Source of the DNA: Hymenopellis radicata
Lineage: Eukaryota; Basidiomycota; Agaricomycetes; Agaricales; Physalacriaceae
Direction: 5' to 3'
Length of the DNA: 64,000 bases
Assembly (NCBI GenBank): GCA_015501595.1
Contig: JADNRX010000104.1
Coordinates: forward strand, 1 to 64,000
The notes under the pieces are model-generated. The model saw nothing but the letters and a program-made list of their open reading frames with translations. It made no database searches and had not been told where the DNA came from. The translations under genes were made by a program, and so were the position numbers. Position 1 is the first letter of the stretch, and every line of letters begins with the position of its first letter. Shown here piece by piece: positions 11,871 to 22,012 of this stretch.

Positions 11871-12983
11871 TAGAGACCTCAACGAGTCACCGAGTCACCG
11901 AGTTCATCTGGTGACTCGACTCGCGTCGGGCACGTCGGCGTTCGCACTCGCGTGACTCGCGAGTCACGGAGTCACGAGTCTGGTCGCGAGTCTGAGTTTC
12001 GGTCTGTCGACCGCGAGTCATCACACGGTGACTCGCAAATATTTAGAGATATATTTTAGTTGAATTTACAAATTTTTTGCAAGTCAAACGGGCCCTTGCG
12101 TCGCTCAAATGAGCCATCCGCAACAATTTCGCCGGATTCGGCGACTCGGGCCGAGTTCCGAAGTGACGCGTAAGCGTCTAATCGGATGGTAACTCTCTCT
12201 ATCTTACCACCATCACCACATCCCAGAGCGCGACGATTGTCGCCTCTGCTGTCCTGACGATTGTCAGACAGCTGTGAGGTGTGTTTCTGGCCTCGGCTTT
12301 GTGCGGGCCTGCTGCTGCTGGCTCTGCGCCAGTAGCAGAGCTGGATCACGACTGCGCGCCCTGGAGACTCGTTGCTCGACTTCAAGTCGGCGACGACGCT
12401 ATCGGCGCTCGACTTCAAGTCGGCGTCAACACGACTGGCGCCCGACTTTGTGTCGGCGTCGATAGGAGATGACTTGGAGTCGTTTCCGGGATGCGCCCCG
12501 CAAACAGGCACCACACGAACAGCAAGATGCAGCGGAGAAGGAGGAGGAGGAGGAGGACAAGGAGAGATGAGATGAGGAGTAGGAGGAGATGAGAGGACAC
12601 ACGATGAGGCTGATGTGGACGGACGCGTCATGCACGGACCACCCTCACCTTCACCACCATTTCTCTCTCCTACCTGCTCCTCCTTCCTACCACCACCACC
12701 CTCCTACCATCACCCCCCACCCCACCCTCATGCCCAGCTGACTGTCCCCGTGCCATTGCCCGGGGATGCTTGCTGCGCATGAATATACTGGGGTGGACTC
12801 GCGAGTACTCATGAGTATCCGAGATGACTCGGACTCATGGCGAGTACTCACGAGTAGACTCGCGACGACTCGTGAGTCATCGCGAGTCGAGTCCGACGCG
12901 AGTCTGAGCAGGACCTTTTTTTACGTGAGTACTCACGTCACGAGTCGCGAGTCTGACCCGCGTCGGACTCGTTGAGGTCTCTA
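11871..12983. mobile_element. hAT-like element 3 (innermost level of the nest)
   Basis: The 1113-bp element has termini TAGAGACCTCAACGAGTC and reverse complement, flanked by the 8-bp duplication ACTCGAGT (11863-11870 and 12984-12991). Its left part matches the right part of element 1 and its right part matches the left part of element 1, so the two are the same family in opposite orientations. No intact transposase. The target duplication itself is one of the palindromes that fill the end of element 2. Confidence 0.88.
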
Positions 12984-13779
12984 ACTCGAGTGCGGCACAC
13001 ACTCGGCACCCGAGTGCCGAGTGCGGGTGCATCCGGGTGCACACTTAAGCACCCGACACTCGTGCCCACGTCTAATCGCATCATCATCGTGTCGTCGTCG
13101 TCGTCATCCTCATCCTCATCCATCGTCGGCACCGCAATCCAGTGATTGGATCGTGTGCTGCCCGTTTGCGGGGCTTACGCGTCCTATCGACGCCGACTCA
13201 AAGTCGAGCGTCGGTCATGTCGGTGCCGACTTGAAGTCGAGCGCCGATAGCGTCGTCGCCGACCTGAAGTCGAGCAACAAGTGTCCGAGTCGTGCTCCAG
13301 CTCTGCTGCTAGCGCAGAGCCAGCAGCAGCAGGCCCGGCACAAAGCCGAGGCCAAAGACACACCCCACAGGCTGCCTGACAATCGTCAGAGCAGCGGGGG
13401 CGACAATCGTCGCTCCCCAGGTGGTCGTGGTGGTGGTAAGAGGTACAGAGATATCACCCGATCAGACGCTTACGCGTCGCTTCGGGACTTGGCCCGAGTC
13501 GCCGGATCTGGCGAAATTGTTGCGTATAGCTCGTTTGAGCCACGCAAGGGTCCGTTTGAGTTAGCAAAAATTTGTAAATTAAGATAAATTACATAGCTAA
13601 ATATTTGCGAGTCATCATATGATGACTCGCAGTCAGCAGAGCCATACTCAGACTCGCGACCGGACTCGTGACTACGTGACTCGCGAGTCACGTGAGTCCG
13701 AACGCCGACGTGCCCGAGGCGAGTCGAGTCACCAGATGACTCGGTGACTCGGTGACTCGTTGAGGTCTCTACCAGGAGA

Positions 13780-16163
13780 CAACAAGATATTCCTCACATG
13801 CGACGCGAGCGATTGGCGCACAGGTTGCTGCTTGTCTTGGGGGCCAACTTGGGAATCTGCACGCCCTGTGGCATACGACTCGACTTAGTTAACAGGCCCA
13901 CAGAAGAACTACCCCGTCCACGAGAAGGAGTTGCTAGCAATTATCAGAGGGATTAAGAAATTCCGCGCGGACCTGCTCGGGGAACACGTTATTGTATACA
14001 CTGACCACCGTACGTTGGAGAACTTTCTGTCACAAAAAACGCTATCCCGCCGGCAAGCACGTTGGCTTGAAGAACTGTCCCAGTATGATTTGACTATAAG
14101 ATACGTACGCGGAGAGGACAACTGCGTAGCAGACGCCCTTTCAAGGTTGCCACCTGACGAGAATGTTATGTCTACGAGTGATTTAGACCCGGATGATACT
14201 GAGATCTCTTCTTGGCAGGCTTGGCTTAAGAGCCAGAATGTATCTTCGATAGTCGAGGCGAACACCCTGAAGATAACAGCTGATAAGAAATTGCTGAAGC
14301 AGATCAAACAAGGCTACCTTGAGGACACCTTCTGCAAGAAATTCGTGTCAGGGGAACGTGTCCTCGCATCTGTAAAGGAAGTCGACGGACTTTGGTTCAT
14401 AGCGGATAGACTGTTGATACCGAGGATTGGTTCCATTAGGGAGGACTTGTTCCGAATCGCACACGACGACATGGGTCATTTCGGTTCCAACAAGAATTAT
14501 GCTGCGCTGCGAGATGCTTACTACTGGCCGAATATGCGCCGCGACCTTGAACAATCTTATGTTCCTGGATGTACGGCTTGTGCGCGCAACAAGAGCAGCA
14601 CGCATCCAACCCGCGGCCCACTACACCCGCTAGACGTGCCTGATGAGCGCGGGAAGAGCGTTGGCTTAGATTTTTTTGGCCCACTACCGGAAGAAGACGG
14701 TTATGATAGCGTGGTCACCATGACCGACCGACTTGGTTCGGATGTCCGTGTTGTACCATGCCGCACGGACATGACAGCCGAGCAGTTCGCGGACATTTTC
14801 TTCGATAATTGGTACTGTGAGAACGGTATGCCCTCGGAGATGATTTCAGACAGAGACAAGCTCTTCATGTCCAGATTCTGGCGAGAACTGCAGAGAATCT
14901 GCGGAGTGAAGCTTGCAATGTCATCTTCATATCATCCAGAGACTGACGGCTGTTCCGAGCGAACAAATAAAACAGTTATCCAATCAATTCGATTCCACAT
15001 AGACAGACAACAGAAGGGTTGGAAAAAGGCACTTCCACGTATCCGTTTCGCGATTATGAACAATATTAATGCATCTACTGGATTCTCCGGCTTCCAGCTA
15101 CGTCTGGGACGGTCTCCACGATTGATACCGCCGCTGATAGAAATCGAGCCGAGCACGGAACCCGTAGACAAGATCACCGCGAACACCGCCAGGGAGGTGG
15201 TTGAGAGGCTACGGATAGACACGATGCAAGCGAAAGACAATATGATTGAGGCCAAGATGAACCAGACTACTGCAGCAAATAAGCATAGGCGCAGCGACTG
15301 GAAGATCGAGGTCGGGGACAAGTCTGGCGCTTGACATTCCACCGACGAAGAGATTTTAAGAATAAGTCACAGTTTCCTGGGGATAGAGTGGCGAAGTTCT
15401 TCCCTAGGAAAGACGGACCATGGGTTGTAACACACGCGAATGCGGAACGGTCGTCATACACCCTGGATGTGCCAAATGAATCAAAGTTCAACACTTTCCA
15501 CATAAGCGAACTTGCACCTTTCACGCCAAACAATGCGGAGTTGTTCCCTTCACGCGAACTCCAACGCCCTGGACCCATAGTAACCGAGGATGGATTTGAA
15601 GAGTTCTTCATTGAGGAGATTATTGACGAAAAAGGTCGGGGAAAACGCCGACAATGCCTTGTGAGATGGCGTGGATATGGGCCTGAAGAGGACACCTGAC
15701 TGAAGGTTAGAGAGCTAACGGAATGCGAGGCCCTAGATCGCTGGGAGGAAAAGAACAGAGCAAATCGGAAAAGAACAAAGAAGGCGAAAGACGGATCAGC
15801 CAACGTTGCCCGGCTTGATGGAGGATCAAACCCTGACGCTGTCCGAAGGTCAAAAAGGATACATGAACAAAGAGTGGCGACGATGGCGGAATATGGCACT
15901 AACAGAGATCAGGAAGATTTCAATTCTATACTAACACTTACAGCACCTGGGGACATGGCGCAAGACATCAAGACTTCACATCTGGTCGATATTGAAGACA
16001 TCATAACCGAGGGAGCGTGCACTCTGATGGCAAGTTCAGATGACGTGCATGACAACGCGACGCCTCTGGAGGATGACGGAGTGGTAACGGTTTCAAAATT
16101 CGCTCTGCCGATCCAGGAAACGCGCCTGAGCCGGGACGACATCAGGAAAAGGGTGCCCAGGTA
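13780..16163 (+). pseudogene. Retrotransposon RNase H, integrase and chromodomain (forward copy)
   Basis: This continues the RT frame after the hAT nest with NKIFLTCDASDWRTG (RNase H, first catalytic Asp in CDASD). A TAG replaces the Gln codon of DSTQL near 13886. Then come RNase H (HEKELLAIIRG, TDHRTLENFLS), the integrase HHCC finger, the integrase core (D in LDFFGPLP, D in SDRDK, E in CSERTN), and, after a one-base shift near 15319, the chromodomain-containing C-terminus. A TGA replaces the Trp codon of DTWLK near 15698. The remaining reading runs to 16163 with a basic NRKRTKKAKD stretch. The 1861-bp part 13872-15732 is repeated in inverted orientation at 5008-6868. Two nonsense changes present only in this copy suggest independent decay. 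Confidence 0.85.
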
Positions 16164-18585
16164 ATATTTTGAGATTAGCTGTAGAAGAGTGCTAATCTGC
16201 CTATTCTGCCTCTATTAGAAGGAATAGCACCATTTGTCAGATGTTTACTTTTTAAATAGGTCCCCTAGCTCTTTCGCCTCGATTATCAGGGAAAAGCACA
16301 ACATTTTCCAACCACTTCTCCAAAATCTCTAGCAAACCAGCATCATATCCCCAGCCCATTACATTGGTTTAGAGACTTGTACCCAGATCATACCACATGA
16401 TAGTAAGAACGTGCCACAGGGCATAATATTGCAAATAACTACGCTATACGGTCTATCTACGAGGTACTCCGTAGCTACAAACTAGTATGAGAACAGCAGT
16501 CATTATCTCTATATTCCACGCCGCGTGGGAGACAAGGAACCGGGCCACTAGAAGGAAATCAGCAAATGAGCCTGGAAGACATACCTGCTCGAGGGCACCA
16601 TGTATCGCTTGTGATCGTAGCATACGACGAGCTTGGGTAGCCATGCGCGAAGAGTAGAGAAGGCTTCGCACCTAGCCCAAGAAAGCCAAGTGGGACGGGA
16701 GTCGCGGAGACTGTCACGACCTGGGCAACGCCAGACATGCATGTGTCAATGGCGATACAAACATCAATGAGATAGGAGTGTCACAGAGGGGGCGCATGAC
16801 ACTGAATGAAGACGAGGTAAGCAGGTGTCAGCGAGAATGAGTAGACGGAACGCACCGAATAGTAAAGCTAGCCCATCTAGGAACACTGGCCGTCATCTGG
16901 AATTCGTTTGAAATGGTCCTGAAGGGTAGAGAGACAGTGTCGAGGAGTCCGTCAATGTCGAAGCCGCAGCGCCGTTCATGGGATACAAGAACCTGCAAAG
17001 AGTGTTAAAAAGGTCATCGCTGGCGGCAGAACCAACCAGAGCATCGAAAACATGGGGCGAGAAATGGCGCCGAGGGCGGGGAGCTAGACATAGAATCGAG
17101 TGAGCCTGAGATGGTGGTGGGAGAAACGAACCGACCCGTGACCATTGACAAGCTAAGTCGCAGCGGCAGTCACGCTGTTACCGCGTCCGCAAGGCAATGG
17201 CGACAACGTCAGCGATGACGACACCGTCAGACTGTCGTTACAGAAGTACAAGCACCATAGACGTCCATCTCGACAAGTGTGAGGGTGTCCTTGAAGGTAG
17301 AGCGTGGATCGCACCGAACGAACCATTGATAAGTACTCACCAATGCGCACGGCGATGAGCTGGTCCATTATCAGACGGCTACGTGCAAGCGGAACTGTGC
17401 TGCTGTTGCAAACGTAGTGGGATGGGGAGAGGGAAAGGTCGTGAAGGCGGAGTTCGAAAAATGGCTCAAAGTCGAACATGCACGTGGGCGCTTCCCACCC
17501 ACGCACGGACCACAGGAGTCTGGACTGTCGGTCGATCTGGACTTGAACAATTTCTTGTCTGGTACTCTACTGCCATCTCCATCCACCGTGCGTTCTCGGT
17601 TGTCCCGCCGGTGTCCCTCTGCTCCAGACACGTCCGACTTCACATTTCAGCCTCACGAAAGTGCCGCGTCGCTTCCGGGGAAGGACACCGCATTGTCCTC
17701 TAGCATTGGCGATCGATGTACCGACTGGATTTGTATGAGGAGCCACGTACTTGGCAGTGTCACCAGCCACGACACGACACCTTCAAATGAGCTGCGTACC
17801 TTGAGTGTGGAAAGGCTTCTATGTATTACTTACATCCACATGATGGACCACGTCGTTCTCCATTTTCCAGGGAGTTGGCGCGGAACATCGTTGGTTGTCC
17901 GTAATCTGCGGAGACCCGGATACGACCCCCATCAACAATTCGGAGCCTACGCAGCATAGTGAGTCTCCGTATCAGCACTGGACCTCACCAAGTGCCTCTG
18001 ATACAGCATCCCATCCAACCCGCTCTACTCTTGATTTCTAGTCGTCTTGCCTAGGAGCTTGGAGAAGGGGTAGGGTCATCACACGAAATGTGCCGTGTTC
18101 TGGTGTATGGTGAGCTTTCCACATACACGGATATTGTCCCCCTAATACGAGACTTCGTAGAACCACGTCTACCAATCTACGCAACGGGAGGCCGGCGAAC
18201 GTGCATTCTCCTAACGCCTTTAGCGGTCTGTTCTCGGACATCGACCTCCGTTGCGCGCGCAATCCGAAGCGCGTCAAGAGCAACCCTCGCCGTTGATGCG
18301 AGGCATGGGCGATGGGAAACGAGTGGATTATGTTCAAAAGTCTATACTTTATACCGGAATGAGACAACACCAGACGGTAGTGTAACATAATTTTTACGGG
18401 TATTTCGGAAAGTGAATGCAGTTTCTTGAGTTCGATTGGTTTTTTCGTGTGATGTGCGAAATTTCAGAAAGATTACTTCCGGGGGCTGGACATATTCTAC
18501 TAATAGTAGCTCTTCCTTGCATTTTAAGGTGAATAGTGTGTTTACTCAGAATAGTGCTAATTAGTCTGGAATTATCCCTAGAATA
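16164..18585. other. Unexplained 2.4 kb between integrase tail and 3' MITE of the retrotransposon
   Basis: This part lies inside the LTR boundaries but has no gag, pol or known domain. Typical Gypsy elements have only a short 3' untranslated region here. Several medium open frames exist on both strands (for example 17417-17959 plus and 17153-17506 minus) without recognisable motifs. It could be captured host DNA or the remains of another inserted element; no terminal repeats were recognised. Confidence 0.5.
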
Positions 18586-18976
18586 CTGTAGTATTTCGAC
18601 CATAGGTTCACGTCACAGGTCACAAGGCCTAAAAATGAACCTGTTACATAAGCAGGTCACTCAGATTTTTGGCTGGTGAACATGTCCCGAAATGGTCACA
18701 ATTTGAGTATTTTTGAAATTTTTGCTCTGCGGCTAATTTTTATCAGTTTTAAGGTGGCCTTTTGTCTTTTGTACCATATTTTGTATCTCAAATGGCACAT
18801 TTTCTCTGAATTCATTCATTTTATGCTCTCAGATTGTGCTACAGACATACCAAAAACAAATTCCAGTGAACCTATTTTTGACATGTCACAGAGATTCTGG
18901 AAGAATGAACATGCGACCAAATAAGTTCATGAGGTCACAGGTCACACCCTGTGAACCTATGGTCGAAATACTACAG
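18586..18976. mobile_element. TA-flanked MITE 2
   Basis: The 391-bp element has ends CTGTAGTATTTCGACC and GGTCGAAATACTACAG; the inverted repeat extends through ATAGGTTCAC. It is flanked by TA (18584-18585 and 18977-18978). The interior is AT-rich with CACAGGTCAC motifs near both ends. Same TIR pattern as the MITEs at 10208 and 39859. It lies about 100 bp before the polypurine tract of the retrotransposon. Confidence 0.87.
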
Positions 18977-19067
18977 TACTCGGGAGGGTTTTTCCTGATG
19001 GACGCCCTTGGTGATTTATTTAGGCTATACATTTACATTTGGTTCCTGGTGGGTGGTGTCTGGTCTC

Positions 19068-19082
19068 GAGGGTGGGGAAGAG
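19068..19082 (+). promoter_or_regulatory. Polypurine tract of the LTR retrotransposon
   Basis: GAGGGTGGGGAAGAG directly precedes the 3' LTR start TGTAAACA, the position used to prime plus-strand DNA in LTR elements. One T interrupts the purine run. It confirms that the element is oriented left to right. Confidence 0.75.
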
Positions 19083-19410
19083 TGTAAACACGATATGTGT
19101 TTACGACGCGGGTTTGCTTCCATGGTTGGATCTGGATCGGGATTGACGCGTTGTTTGGCTTGTTTGGCTACGGCTTTGATTCGGTAGACTTTCGGACAGG
19201 TGGCGGGGCTTCTTCCTTCTTCTCTCTCTTCTCACCATCGTCTCTCTACATTTTGTATATTCGCGTCCTTGATACAAAGCGTGTCCTTGGTTATTCTTGT
19301 GTGAGCCTCTTTCTGCCTTTTCCTCTCTCTCTCTCTCTCGGCCTTCAGGCCATCTATATCCCTTCGCTATCCTTCAGTGTTTGCCGTTGTCGATAGACAA
19401 CGGATTTTCA
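19083..19410 (+). repeat. 3' LTR, complete
   Basis: The 328-bp LTR runs from TGTAAACACG to CGGATTTTCA (TG...CA ends). It ends in a perfect 8-bp hairpin, CCGTTGTC-GATA-GACAACGG (19384-19403). The LTR is followed by the target duplication GAGCG. It is virtually identical to the 5' LTR over 297 bp. Confidence 0.9.
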
Positions 19411-20157
19411 GAGCGCCGTGTTTGGTCGTGGGCGCGCTGGTGATGGGGTGGACGGGCAATACACCAGTGTGCACTGGGTTGTGCCGGTGATTGGGACGGT
19501 GTTTATCGGACGGCGATTTGTAGTATCTTTATTTCGTTTATTGTTAGTCCCAGCTTAGGTGTGCGGCATGATTCTGACGAGTTTGATGTAGGCGTATGTG
19601 GTGGATGTGTATCTGTGAGTGTCTAGGTTGTTCCTTTCCTTGACGTTGTTACTGACACGACGTTTGTAGAGCCGCCTCGGCATCGGCTATCGCAGCCAAT
19701 TCAATCATACGATGTGCTGTCGCTGCTGTCTTTCCGCTGTTTACGACGCAGATGTATCATGCTGTGCGTCCCGTGTCGTTTCATCGTTCTTCTCTTGCCT
19801 GACACCCTCCGTCGCAGCTCGGGATCAACTGGGCATCAACTCTCTTCGCTGCTCTGGGACTGGTACTCGCGCCGATGCCGTTCCTCTTCTACAAGTTTGG
19901 CAGGAGGATAAGGAAGAGCAGTAAGTTTGCTGCTTGTATGGTACGTCTTTCCTCTAGCTTCCTTTGATTGTTGCCCGCTCACAGAATGTATGTAGGATTC
20001 GAAAATCGCGGAAGAGATACCAAAGAGGATTAACTTAGGTATGCTTGATGGCGTCTACAGTTTTCGGTGTTGACGTGAACTGACTTGATGTGTAGATGAG
20101 ATACCGCTCGACGGACCAAAGATTACAGTGTGGAATCATGATCCAGAGCAGGCATAG
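19411..20157 (+). pseudogene. MFS transporter, 3' half after the insertion
   Basis: This continues the gene started at 3174: helix 9-10 (LVVGALVMGWTG), then after a one-base shift VHWVVPVIGTVFIG, an intron (about 19520-19558), a part with an in-frame TAG before AYVVDVYL, an intron, and the helix 11 region AIAANSIIRCAVAAVFPLF...MYHA. Another intron follows, then helix 12, LGLVLAPMPFLFYKFG, and the cytoplasmic tail through two more introns to a stop at 20155-20157. The joined tail reads IAEEIPKRIN and ITVWNHDPEQA. At least one frameshift and one nonsense codon are present besides the 14.7-kb insertion, so the gene is dead. The last exons are duplicated at 31.6 kb. Confidence 0.8.
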
Positions 20158-22012
20158 AGTCGATGGGTTCGATTGTGGCAACAACGACATTTGAGAGCAT
20201 GTAGTGGTGAGCATGAGGTTGGCACTGAGCGTATGGTATGCTCAAGGGGCGTTCGAGATGGGCATCTAGCGAACTCAACTTGAAGGAACCGCAGAAGAAA
20301 AAATGTGCCTCGTGTATACTAGTCCATGGCATCCTGAGCCGTTAGACTATGGGTACCGTATAAAAAGGATGGCAGGGACTGGTCTTGTCTTCTCGCGGTC
20401 ATGTCACTAGATTGGGACGATGGAAGAGTGAGAGGACGGGTTCCAGTCTTGCGCAGGGGACGGGTGCCACGCCTTGTTAGAAGCTCACACTGTGCGACAC
20501 GTTTAGGTTCTCATTTGTCTTCGGAGTAATCCGTCCTGGATCCAACTACCACTATCCAAAATGATGAGGACGACCACCGTGAACAAATGCGCACCGAACG
20601 GCAAGGACCGTGTAACCTATGGGAAAATGAGGAGGATACATTCTCAATCCTTCAAGTTCTGGCGGCACAGGTGGTGCACCGGTCACTGCTTGCTACCAAT
20701 GTGGCAGCGCTGAATGAATTTTACTTTATTGTCCGTAATTGCTGCAAAGGCTAGTTCCGCCGTGGATGGATCTGCGACCGCCTCCTCGTTCGTGTTGGGT
20801 ATTTCCTCTTCCCACCTCCCGTCTCCGCGCGCGCGGGCGCGACTACAATGGTGTACAGACATTCCGATACAGAGTCTTTGTATGGAAGGAAGATGCGGAG
20901 ACGAGGATGGTCCAACTTCATTGTAGTAGCCTGCTTCTTCCCCAGACATGTGTTGGCATACGTCTTCAAGTTCTCCTTCTCCAAGCAGCGTTGGACAAGC
21001 AATCTTCCGGGAGAGAAGTAGCTCACTGGCTACTCGCTATCATACATGTCAACAGTCGATTTTTTCCCTGTCTGGGCCACTAGCGAGTTGACGCCAAGTG
21101 GAAAAGATATGTAGATCTGACGGCGAAGTAGCTTACTCCGAGTCGCCGCCACTGTGAAATTGAGGCCGACCTTGATTTTTCCGTCACGGTTCGGCTTTTG
21201 GTACTCTAGATCTTAGTACACTTACTGAACTAGATCGTCGTCGGACCTGTATGATCATGAGCGAGGAGGTTTAACGTAGCGGTTGAACTGCAGCTCTTAG
21301 ATCATCCTGTCGCATAGGACCTTTTTTTCTATTCCCAGATGCCCCGTATCCGAGTAACCGCGCACTCATCGTTGCCATAACTTGTGCTCTTAGGCTTCCC
21401 AACTTCGCCAATGGCTTTGGGAGACGATTGCCGACGGAAGGAAAAATTCATCATGATTATCGGGACACTTGTCTTCTCGCTATCATCATGTCCTAATTCG
21501 AGAACTTCCTAGCGTGGACCGTAGACTATGAAGAGAAGTTGCGGGAAGTGGCATTTGCAACACAGCTACCTTTGATTGAACATCAACACACCAAACGGTA
21601 AACCCGTCCGGCGTCTATGACTCTCGTTAGATTTCGTCAGTCCCATTGGCGGCAGAAGTGGTGTAACGGTTACTCACTGCCATATGTAAGGAACCTTCCG
21701 ATTTTTTGGGTTTACCTTGTCCGCCACCTTCAGCGACGGAATTCGCATCAAATCTTGGTCGGTTACTACTCTCCCCGCGCCTTCCGTCCTCAAGCGCTGC
21801 CAGTGGCCGCATATTCTTCAGGTCCCTCACCGTCGTCATCATCCTTGAGTCCCTGACCGGTACTGGCGGTTAACGCGGTTCATACATTTGCTTTGACCCA
21901 AACTTTGCGCTCGTCATGGTTAGATACTATCAACTCAAAAAAATTCTGTATGAATACATTTTCATGCATTCACAACTGATACCGCTAGGCTACAGGTGTG
22001 CTTCGTCATGGT
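19768..22012 (+). repeat. Segmental duplication, copy 1 (transporter tail and flank)
   Basis: The copy begins inside the last-but-two intron of the transporter and ends near GTCATGGTGC. It matches 31585-33475 in direct orientation with scattered substitutions and indels; copy 1 has about 300 bp (near 21160-21470) absent from copy 2. No terminal repeats at the edges were recognised. Outside the transporter tail no coding sequence was recognised. Confidence 0.82.

Larger units (their letters stand above)
10933..13074. mobile_element. hAT-like element 2 (middle level of the nest)
   Basis: It starts TAGACCTGGGCACGAGTG and ends CACTCGTGCCCACGTCTA, flanked by the 8-bp duplication ATCGCATC (10925-10932 and 13075-13082). 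Its own length is about 1.0 kb after removal of element 3. The ends are filled with CACCCG/ACTCGAGTG palindromic repeats. It belongs to a different but related family to elements 1 and 3: the TIR differs after TAGA, but an inner block running from GGCATCCCC to GGGGCATGA and a following GGT-rich tract are shared. No coding capacity was recognised. Confidence 0.86.
10498..13771. mobile_element. hAT-like element 1 (outer level of the nest)
   Basis: Termini are TAGAGACCTCAACGAGTC and its reverse complement, flanked by the 8-bp target duplication CCAGGAGA (10490-10497 and 13772-13779). Excision restores the retrotransposon codons for ENPGDNKIF. An 8-bp duplication and TAG...CTA ends fit the hAT superfamily. 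Its own sequence is about 1.12 kb once the inserted element at 10933-13074 is removed. It has long subterminal regions rich in ACTCGCGAGT-like palindromes and no transposase-like reading frame, so it is non-autonomous. Element 3 is the same family in the opposite orientation. Confidence 0.88.
4690..19410 (+). mobile_element. Ty3/Gypsy chromovirus-type LTR retrotransposon with nested DNA elements
   Basis: The element is bounded by matching LTRs (4690-4988 and 19083-19410) and by the 5-bp target duplication GAGCG (4685-4689 and 19411-19415). Removing it rejoins the transporter frame as FGAMVGA followed by PCLVVGA. Plus-strand order is LTR, inverted RNase H/integrase arm, gag, protease, reverse transcriptase, RNase H, integrase, chromodomain, 3' region, polypurine tract, LTR. 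This is the Ty3/Gypsy order (integrase after RNase H), and the chromodomain marks a chromovirus. The coding parts carry several stops and frameshifts, so this copy is not autonomous. No primer-binding site follows the 5' LTR, because the inverted arm abuts it. Confidence 0.9.

Noticed and set aside
13021..13587. 188-residue open frame at the right end of the hAT nest
   Set aside because: It crosses from element 2 into element 1 over a target duplication and follows the AAGTCG repeats; not a gene.
10498..13771. Possible CRISPR-like or satellite array made of short repeated palindromes
   Set aside because: The repeats are irregular in spacing and sequence and are fully explained as subterminal repeats of three nested elements with 8-bp target duplications; the host is a eukaryote.
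15300..15345. Programmed frameshift between integrase and chromodomain part
   Set aside because: No slippery site or other programmed signal was seen. The downstream frame follows from loss of one base (AAGTCTGG where AAGGTCTGG is expected), and the same break is present in both arms because one was copied from the other.
13872..15732. Repeat-induced point mutation (RIP) as cause of differences between the inverted arms
   Set aside because: All seven differences are transitions, but the contexts are mixed (CpA and CpC) and the number is too small to claim a RIP-like process.
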